The notes under the pieces were generated by a model. The model did no database searches. It had not been told where the DNA came from and saw only the letters and a list, made by a program, of their open reading frames with translations. A DNA stretch of 64,000 nt, taken from Echiichthys vipera. Lineage: Eukaryota > Chordata > Actinopteri > Perciformes > Trachinidae. The stretch is taken from positions 28,655,527 to 28,719,526 of the forward strand of contig OY829660.1 of NCBI GenBank assembly GCA_963691815.1, read 5' to 3'. A program made the translations under genes and the position numbers. How positions within the stretch are numbered: position 1 is the first letter of the stretch; each line of letters starts with the position of its first letter. This document shows, piece by piece, positions 56,711 through 64,000 of this stretch.

Positions 56711-57381
56711 ATCTTGGACTGTGTCACCTCTGTCTTTTGTGAGATCGTCAGCTGGAGTTCCAAGTACCGAGCCGGTGCCACAGAACGTGAGGATGTTTCA
56801 TTACCAAAACGCCCTGCAGGAAATCTGAAACTGGATGTGTGCCGGAAAGGCTCGTCACGCTAGGCTGGGTTGTGGGTGCTGGGGCTGGGCCTGCCGGTGC
56901 AACTGCAGGCAGAGGCGGTCAGGCAGTCTCCTCACTCCGGCTGCTTACAGTTGCCGTGGATGCGGTACTAGTGTTCTTCACTGGTGGTGGTTTTCCCAAA
57001 AAATCCTAAATGCGTCTCTGTGCCATATTTCCTCCTTGTTCTGTCATTAGACTGTGTAAATTTACTAGTCTGCTGCAGCCATGGATGTTTGCTGTGGGAA
57101 ACCTCTTTACTCGGAGACCAATTACAACAATTTTACTACAATTTATAAATTGTGCAAAATATTTTTAATACATTTTTTAATGTGGAGAAATACATTGATT
57201 TTCAAACAAGATTCCAGTGCAGCGGCATGGCTTCTGAGTCCATGACAAGACCCTTTATAGATGGAATAGGCCCCTCTTTTAGCATTAGGTTTGTTGAGGA
57301 AAGAGTCCTTGAAGTGAAGTGAACAAATATAAGTGTTTCCGATTTCATCTGACTGCCCCCCCCCCACTTAATAACCTTAGG

Positions 57382-57585
<204 letters not shown>

Positions 57586-57768
57586 TCATTTTGGCCATGT
57601 TCATCACCATAGATTAGTGAGTTAGCATTTGCTAATTAGCACTTAACAAAAATTTGTTTTTTTATACATTTTTGCTGGTTTTTGTTTGTTTTTTCCACCA
57701 AAGGCGTGGACAATTTCAAAATATCACCCTGAACCTGCTGAAGCTGTCTGTTTTTGTCTCTGGTTCAG

Positions 57769-57879
57769 GGAAGTGTGAGGACAGCTTGGCCACTCCTCTG
57801 CCCTACAGCTCCTTCACCAGTTCATCAGTGTATGCCCGAGGATATGGTGCTGGTTACGCCAAACTCAATCGGAAACAAG
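57769..57879 (+). CDS. cntnap2: cntnap2-like exon 2, start of discoidin (F5/8 type C) domain
   Basis: The 111-bp exon lies between a pyrimidine-rich acceptor (TCTCTGGTTCAG|GG) and a CAAG|GTATGC donor, both phase 1. It encodes KCEDSLATPLPYSSFTSSSV followed by YARGYGAGYAKLNRKQ. This is the conserved first stretch of the discoidin domain in contactin-associated proteins: first cysteine, acidic residues, a LP..SF.SSS block, then GYAKLN before the GG(A)GGW region that would start exon 3. The YAK(L/I)N(R/K) wording and the residue before the cysteine favour CNTNAP2 over CNTNAP1, 3, 4 or 5. The exon is in frame with exon 1 at 38110. Teleosts usually have a and b copies; which one this is cannot be told. 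Confidence 0.85.
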
Positions 57880-58480
57880 GTATGCCTTTTCAATAGGAAG
57901 TAGTGTGTTTCTCGTGCTGTTGTGAATGCACATTCTAAATGTTGTTGATTCCATCAGACTGGAGTCTCAAAGAAACGGTCAATGTGCTTTTGTGCTCTGA
58001 GCCAAAGACAGACCATTCCCAGCCTAGTTGCAAGATCCCACTCATTTTCCTTATGTAATGAAGTAGGTGCTTTCAATTACTCTGGTGCAAGGATTAAGGG
58101 ACCTTGATTTTGACTTACCATACCCATGCCATCATTACGGAGTTTTTCACAACTTGGCCTGCTACTTTTTTCAAGGTTTAAGTGTGCTACGGCTATTGTT
58201 TTTTTCCCATTTTTAAATTTTTTTTTGCAGACAGGCAAAAAGAACAGTTACATACTGCGTCAGAATGTCTGCTTTAAAGTGAAAGTGAAAAAGAAAAAAA
58301 AAACCCTAACATGACTCCCACTATCCCACAACCAATGTCAGATGTAGTCACAGTAAATAACTAGGTAATTAAATAACATATAACATAAGTAGATAATTAA
58401 GGCACAATGAGACAAAATACAGTAAAAACTGTAAATAATATTAAAAATAAAAGTAATCAAAGAGAAAAAAACAACGAGGG
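57880..58480. other. start of intron 2, no element recognised
   Basis: AT-rich; a G run lies near 58481-58491. No coding region seen. Confidence 0.4.
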
Positions 58481-58489
58481 GGGGGGGGG

Positions 58490-59280
58490 CTCTCCTTTTT
58501 TAAGCACTAGGAAGTGTTTTCAGCATCATCAGGAGTAACGGTGAGACTATTTGTGGAATGCTGTCAAAAATTCCCTCTGTGAATACCTTAACTTTTCTAA
58601 TAGAACATTGTAAAATCTCACATATCCAACTTTTATGAGTCGCTGGGGAAGTGTTTCCATTTAAGGAGAATGTTACGTCTGGCAACAGGGTGGTAAAGGC
58701 CACGACACGTTGTGTAGTAATGGATAGATCTGTAGACGGAGGGTGCCCAAAAAGATCAGTCAGGGGATTTGGTTCCAAATTTGTGTTAAGAGCATGCGTG
58801 CATGGTCGGCTGGGGACTGCTTATACTGGTTACAAGCATCACTGTGACTGGGGTATAACTTAGCCAATTTAGTGTTAGTGAAATGGGCTCTATGAAGCAC
58901 CTTCCATTGTTTTAGGCCGTGCCTGGCATAAATTGATGATGAGTGAACCAGTTTTAGAATGTCCCTCCTCTGGACATCAGTAATGTCTACCCCCAATGCA
59001 TTTTTAGGCGATACAGTGGGGACTGGGCTCAGAAGAGGAATCATATTATAAATGACAGATATCAGTTGTTTGTGTTGAACGTTGAGAGCCAGGAATTAGT
59101 CCATATCAGCTTTAGGGGGGTGGTTCCGAAAATGGTGGGATTTGCTTTTTGTATACAATGTCTCATTTGAAGGTATTGAAAGAAGTGGCTATTAGGCAGA
59201 CTGTATTTGTCCAACATAAATGCAAAGGTCGCAAAAACACCTTCGTCATACAGGTTGTTAAGCGCCATATGCGGAATACA
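58490..59280 (-). pseudogene. L1 ORF2 C-terminal fragment
   Basis: Minus-strand frames encode MIPLLSPVPTVSPKNALGVD, then IYARHGLKQWKVLHRAHFTN, and TEGIFDSIPQIVSPLLLMML. These belong to the cysteine-rich/C-terminal region of fish L1 ORF2. Frames are broken. Confidence 0.7.
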
Positions 59281-59734
59281 GGGTCGGTGCGGGAAGAGAG
59301 AAACCCATAGTCATTGAATTCCGCTTCTTCAAATTCTTCTTCTCATATGAAAATATACCTTTACTCATGTGACCAAACTGTTTTGTTGCTTGAAATGAGT
59401 TTACCAAAGTCTCATGTTCACGATTGTACTGGGATATATGAATAAAATAGTAGATAAATCTAAAATGAATTTAGCTTTTTGAGAAAAAGTCACTTTTTCA
59501 TCATGAGATGAAATGGGACTTTATACTACACATTTGGCTTCATGGAATGTGTGCAAATGAAGAATAATAGCATTACAAATGTTTCTCTTCCAAACCAAAT
59601 ATGTATTATATACAAAAAATACACAATATACAATATGTACATAATGTGCATGTTTTTATGCTTCATATATTCATCTGTGCCATGTGCTGGTGAGGTGGTG
59701 ATGGCTGTGGTGCAGGCACAGGCCCAGAAACAAT

Positions 59735-60110
59735 TCAATTCAATTTCGATTGAATTTCAATTCAATTTTATTTACAGTGCCAAATCATAACAAAACTTAT
59801 CTCAGGACACTTTACAGAGTAGGTAAAGACCACACTCTATGACTTATTTATGATTTACATGGACCCAAAAATCCCCCATTGAGTACGGTGGCAACCTTTA
59901 ACAGGCAGGAACGTCGAACAGACCCAGCTCGATGGAGGACGGCCATCTCTCTTGACTGGTTGGGGAGGAAGAAAAGAATAGAGAAAGAGAGAAAAGACGG
60001 AAAGATGGACAGAGAGAGACACAAAGACAGAGACAGACACACTTCCTGAGATGCAAGCAACCACAAAAGTAACAATGACTATAGTGATAGCTAAAGCAAT
60101 GTGTAAGGAA
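59735..60110 (-). mobile_element. L2-group LINE 3' end, 5'-truncated
   Basis: Reverse complement of the 3' UTR at 55130-55430, with the AATTC-repeat tail at 59733-59770. Same family as 28275-28640. Confidence 0.85.
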
Positions 60111-60469
60111 CACAGGACAAAGATGATGTGTTTCTGGTGGCAGACAGAAAAGGATTTCACTGTTACATTCAGTATAAAAATCACGTACAAATAAATAAAT
60201 GTGATTCTATGAAAGACAGTTTCATCTGAACAGAACAGTGTGCTGAACTAGTGGCCAAAAAATAATCTTTAAAAAAAAAAGAAATTAAGAAGACTAAGAG
60301 ACTAATAAATTTGTAAAAAATAAAAAATAGCTGGGTACTTTCGGTTTGGCTGAGATGGAGAAGGCAGCTGCTGAGTCTCACTCCCACAACTTTTTTCACG
60401 TTTCAGGACCCCAAAAGTCACAACAAATAGTAATACATATCTTGTTAGACGGATACACCACCGAAATAT

Positions 60470-61165
60470 GTCGACGTATGCGACCAGACAGACTGTAAAA
60501 GACCAGGGGGCGAAGATTAGCACAGCAGACGAGGCAGGTGGCGAGATTAACATGCCTGCTTTTGCAAACCTCTTGGAAGAGCAGCCCTCTCCGCCAAGTT
60601 CAAAGCCCTCTCCGTCGATCTCTAAGCCTCCATTTCAACGCTCGAAGCAAAGCTGGACCACATCCACGCCACAGTGTCCGCCCACGCTCAGAAAATAGGC
60701 TCCCTTGAGATAAATGCATATTTACAAGATAAGTAACGCTAAGCTGCTGGTTAAAGTCAGTGACCTGGAGTCCCGCAGCGGTGCAATAATCTGTCAATCA
60801 ATGTGTGATTGGCGTACCTGAAGCAGTGGAGGGTCCGCGGCTGACAGCCTTATTTGCAGAGCTGCTCCTGGAATTTTGCGGCGAAGGCTTCCTGGAATCA
60901 CTGCAGGAATGTGACAGGGCTCACCGCACGCTAGCCGAGAGGCCGAAGCCAGGGCAGAGACCACGGCCAGTCATTATCAGGCTACAAAGATACCAGGTGA
61001 AGGAGAAGATCATACGCGACCAGGAGAGGGAAGCTGCAGTACAGAGAGTCCCCCATCGCCATCTATGAGGATTATACACCGGAGGTGATGGAACAACGCC
61101 AGAAATACAGAGAGGTGATGTTGGAGCTTTATAACCTGGGCTTCAGACCTGCGCTGCTGTTCGCT
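60470..61165 (+). pseudogene. L1 ORF1, frameshifted
   Basis: Frames give STYATRQTVKDQGAKISTAD, a serine/proline-rich stretch, then (60805-61068) VIGVPEAVEGPRLTALFAEL, FCGEGFLESLQECDRAHRTL, RPVIIRLQRYQVKEKIIRDQ and finally IYEDYTPEVMEQRQKYREVM and ELYNLGFRPALLFAARLL. RRM and C-terminal domains of L1 ORF1 are clear. At least two frameshifts break it. Confidence 0.8.
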
Positions 61166-61862
61166 GCCAGGCTGCTACTGTCATGTTATCTGGATAACCT
61201 TGACTTGATGATGTACTAACTGTGTAGCTGTGCGTTAAACAGCCTCGGACAGGCCAAAGTTTATTTTTAGACAGCAGCATTAATAGTTAAAGTCCTGACG
61301 GACTGCTGATATTCTGTCTGTTTTGAACGGAAATTGCTAAGTAGGCATTTTAACACACCGTGGACAAATTGATTCCCGTTTTTTCATCCTTTTTTTGTCC
61401 CTGCTTACACTATTATGTGACTTCAGATTAAATTCAGATTAATTCAGATTTAATCGGCCTTCGTGCCAAGTACTGGAAGCTCGTCTACATGTGGATTTCA
61501 GTTTGTCATTATATATTTTCTTCATAGCTTTATTTTATTTTAATCTAAATTTGTATCACCCACAGCCACAGGGATAGCTGAAGTATTCTTGTTCACTGTT
61601 TGGTCAGAGGGCTTTACTGAAGCCTGACACTTACCATAGACTGATGTACAGAGGTAACCTGTATCGATACGGCATGTGCATTCTAACCCTGGGTGGATGG
61701 TGGGGTTTCATATAGGGAGGCATTCCATTTATCTTATCTGATGTACAAAAATACCTTCATGGCCTGCCTACCCCAAGGCATCTTGACGCCCTCTGTTGGC
61801 TTATTTAATTTACTTTATATGTTTTTTGCTGTCTGCTCTGAAATATATTTATATATATTTTT

Positions 61863-62977
61863 TAGGGATGTCCGATAATATCGGCCCACCGATATTATCG
61901 GCCGATATTGAGTTAAAAATGTAATATCGGGAATTATCGGTATCGGGTTTTTACAACCGATGTTAGTTCTGTAGGCTTCAGCATTTCCGAGTGTACCTGA
62001 ATGCAACACGGGCCGTTTACAGGCGCGTGCTTGATGACGTATAACAACAACAACACGCTTCACTTGTAGGTTGCTAACCGTGGCTAACAAGCTTCAGCTC
62101 TCCCGGTGCATGAGATGTCCGTGGTTTGGAAGTATTTCCAAGTGTCATCTACTAACAGTAAATGTGCGCTTTGCAATGACTGTAAGGCGTCGGTAATGTG
62201 AGGAGGAAGCAAGGCGTCTTCCTTTAATACATCACATTTGATCATCCACCTCAAGAAGAATCATGCGGAGTTAAACGCTAGATCTGTGCAGCAAAGTGAT
62301 GAACAGAAGCAACAGTCGACACCGAGAAAAAAACTTTTTCTATCGTTCAGGATGCCGGATTCACCAAACGTGTGGAGTTCCTTGAGCCCCGTTATGCCTG
62401 TATAACGCCCAGTCGCAAGTATTTCTCAGACCAGTGCTTACCCGAACTGTACAGCATTGTTTACAGTCACGTCGAGAAGGTAATTTCTGGTGCTGAACCC
62501 GTTAGATCCAATACAGGTTAGCATGTTGAGCTTAACTGCTAATTTATTGATTGTATTATTTGCCAAGTTACGGCTCAGTCGTTACTCAGTCTGGAAAAAG
62601 AGGACTATGTTTGTTTACTACTCTGGACTGAAGCTATGCATCTTCCTTGTTGTGATGTTGTCTGTAGTGTTGTTTGAGGCAAAATATTCTCTCTAAAAAC
62701 ACAAACAATTAAATGAATGGCACTTTTTTCAATAACTTATTTTGTACAGACTGTGTTTACAATTTGAAAAGCCGTGTTGCATTTATGTATGCATCCAGTG
62801 GGGCATCACAATAAGATTAGGCATAATGTGTTAATTCCATAATAGGTGATATGTGATGAATTTTGGTGTAAAAAGGCTGCATATATCGGTATCGGGTGAT
62901 ATCGGTATCGGAAATTAAGGGTTGGACAATATCGGAATATCGGATATCGGCAGAAAAGCCAATATCGAGCATCCCTA
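61863..62977 (+). mobile_element. hAT transposon, non-autonomous, nested in L1
   Basis: The termini TAGGGATGTCCGATAATATC and (reverse complement of the right end) TAGGGATGCTCGATATTGGC are inverted. The 8-bp duplication ATATTTTT flanks it (61855-61862 and 62978-62985). At 1115 bp, only a BED-finger remnant is coding. ATCGG-rich ends are typical of a fish hAT family. Confidence 0.88.
62115..62345 (+). pseudogene. BED zinc-finger remnant of the hAT element
   Basis: From ATG 62115: MSVVWKYFQVSSTNSKCALC, then NDCKASVM, one stop, then FNTSHLIIHLKKNHAEL. The finger's two Cys and two His are present but the in-frame stop inactivates it. Confidence 0.65.
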
Positions 62978-63329
62978 ATATTTTTTATTATTTTTTCTCT
63001 TTTCTTGTAGTGACTTGAGGGGTCAAACACTGTAAGTTAAGAAAAGAGACCCTGGAAGCTCAGTTTAGCTGTTAGTTGCGAGCTGGATTGCTCTGATGGT
63101 GTTTTTTCTATGGGAGTAGCCCTCAGATTGGTCACAATTTTCATTCATTCATTGTCTTGTTTTCTTTTATGTTGTTTTTTTTCTGTTTTATGGGTGTTTT
63201 GGCTTTTTTTTTGTCTTGCTTTGTATTTTCTGTTTTATCCTTCCTCCCCACTCTCTTCCTTCACTACTACAGAATACTTTAAGATCATGCAGTGTTATTC
63301 TAACTTATTATCATTGTTCCTATGGCTAA

Positions 63330-64000
63330 TGCTGCAAATACAGGTACTGGAGTGCGTCTAATTTCTTCGAATGCTAGGAATAACGCGATCAAAATCAAAA
63401 CACAGTTACAGCACCTTACGGGGATGTGATGTTTCTGCAGGAAACACATCTCAAATCAGCTGACAAGTCACATGCTAGGAGGGCGTGGATGACTCACTGT
63501 TTCCAATCCAAATTTACAGATAGAGTTAGAGGGGCAGCCATCATCATTCATAAAATGGTCCTGTTTGAGCCAACAGATGTAATCCTAGATACTGATGGCC
63601 GCTATGTCATAGTTTCCGGCACACTTCAGAACACACCAGGGGTTTTAGTTTCGGTTTATGTGCCCACCTGGGACGATGAACAGTCTTTTACAAGGCTATT
63701 TGCAAGAATATCATTATCATGGATGGGGACTTCAACCTGGTGCAGGATGCGACTCTCGACATATCTTCTCCTACACATGTTACGCTATCTAAATCAGCAC
63801 ACACAGTAAAAACATATGCATCACAGTTGGGAATTTCGGATCCCTGGAGGTTTAGAAATCCCCATGGTAAAGCTTTCTCCTTTTTTCCCCATGTACACCA
63901 CACATTCTCCCGAATTGATTACTTTTACCTCCTCAACTGTGTGAACACATGGATATCACCCAATAGTCACTTCTGGCCATGCTCCTACTACAGTTGACAA
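63330..64000 (+). pseudogene. L1 ORF2 endonuclease, partial, frameshifted
   Basis: The frame at 63426 has MMFLQETHLKSADKSHARRA, then DRVRGAAIIIHK, DTDGRYVIVSGTL and VLVSVYVPTWDDEQS. It shifts near 63715 to MDGDFNLVQDATLD and FFPHVHHTFSRIDYF. ETH, GDFN and SRIDY are catalytic-domain blocks of the L1 endonuclease. RT would follow beyond the window. Confidence 0.8.

Larger units (their letters stand above)
60330..64000 (+). mobile_element. L1 LINE, 5' portion, interrupted by hAT
   Basis: 5' UTR from about 60330, ORF1 (60470-61165), an inter-ORF stretch, then the ORF2 endonuclease (63330-64000), running off the window. It is the same family and layout as the minus-strand L1 at 34680-30700. Confidence 0.8.

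Noticed and set aside
57143..57367. THAP-like motif (YICSLHF) on the minus strand upstream of exon 2
   Set aside because: Only one short block fits; the rest of the domain and its zinc ligands are not convincing.

Overview
The window reads as ray-finned fish (teleost) nuclear DNA. Supporting signs are vertebrate-type split genes, long CA/TG/CT microsatellites, and a dense mixture of fish-type mobile elements: Rex3/RTE, L2/CR1-group and L1 LINEs, Ty3/gypsy including a Tf1/sushi-type LTR, BEL/Pao, an endogenous retrovirus remnant, PIF/Harbinger, hAT, Tc1/mariner, MITEs and tRNA-derived SINEs. No bacterial-type operons or CRISPR arrays are present. Most long reading frames belong to mobile elements, and nearly all of those are broken.

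Two host genes are clearly supported. A single-exon coding region at 22239-23327 (+) encodes a 362-residue chemokine-receptor-type GPCR. A neurexin-superfamily gene, contactin-associated protein 2-like (cntnap2-like), starts at 38110 (+) with a signal-peptide exon. It continues with a second exon at 57769-57879 that begins the discoidin domain; the later exons lie beyond the right edge. The roughly 19.6-kb first intron is filled with mobile elements. It is bracketed by a pure (AC)58 tract just after the 5' splice site and a (TG)101 tract 184 nt before the 3' splice site. A weaker minus-strand gene fragment of unknown identity may exist at 27.96-29.0 kb.

Layout: 1-3840 is a minus-strand gypsy element with RNase H, RT, protease, gag, a tRNA-Ser-type primer site and its 5' LTR. 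3980-5850 is a plus-strand retroviral pol remnant. 5850-10236 is a minus-strand sushi-type LTR plus gag, with a full-length Rex3 (6409-9695) nested in the LTR. 10953-16017 is a Harbinger element with an L2 LINE nested inside. 16622-20822 holds a solo LTR, L1 and Tc1 fragments, a SINE-like repeat and a MITE. 22239-24420 is the receptor gene, with a TTAA-flanked MITE in its 3' region. 25.2-31.3 kb is a patchwork of LTR, LINE and gypsy pieces. 30.7-34.6 kb is an L1 split by an L2 that itself carries a 75-bp insertion. 34.7-37.4 kb is L1, tandem and hAT-like repeats. 38.1-57.9 kb is cntnap2-like exon 1, intron 1 and exon 2. 58-64 kb is intron 2 with L1, an L2-group 3' end, and an L1 interrupted by a hAT element.

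Most element genes are independent insertions, not parts of a shared pathway. The informative relationships are insertional order, recoverable from target-site duplications, and the intron-bracketing repeats of the cntnap2-like gene.
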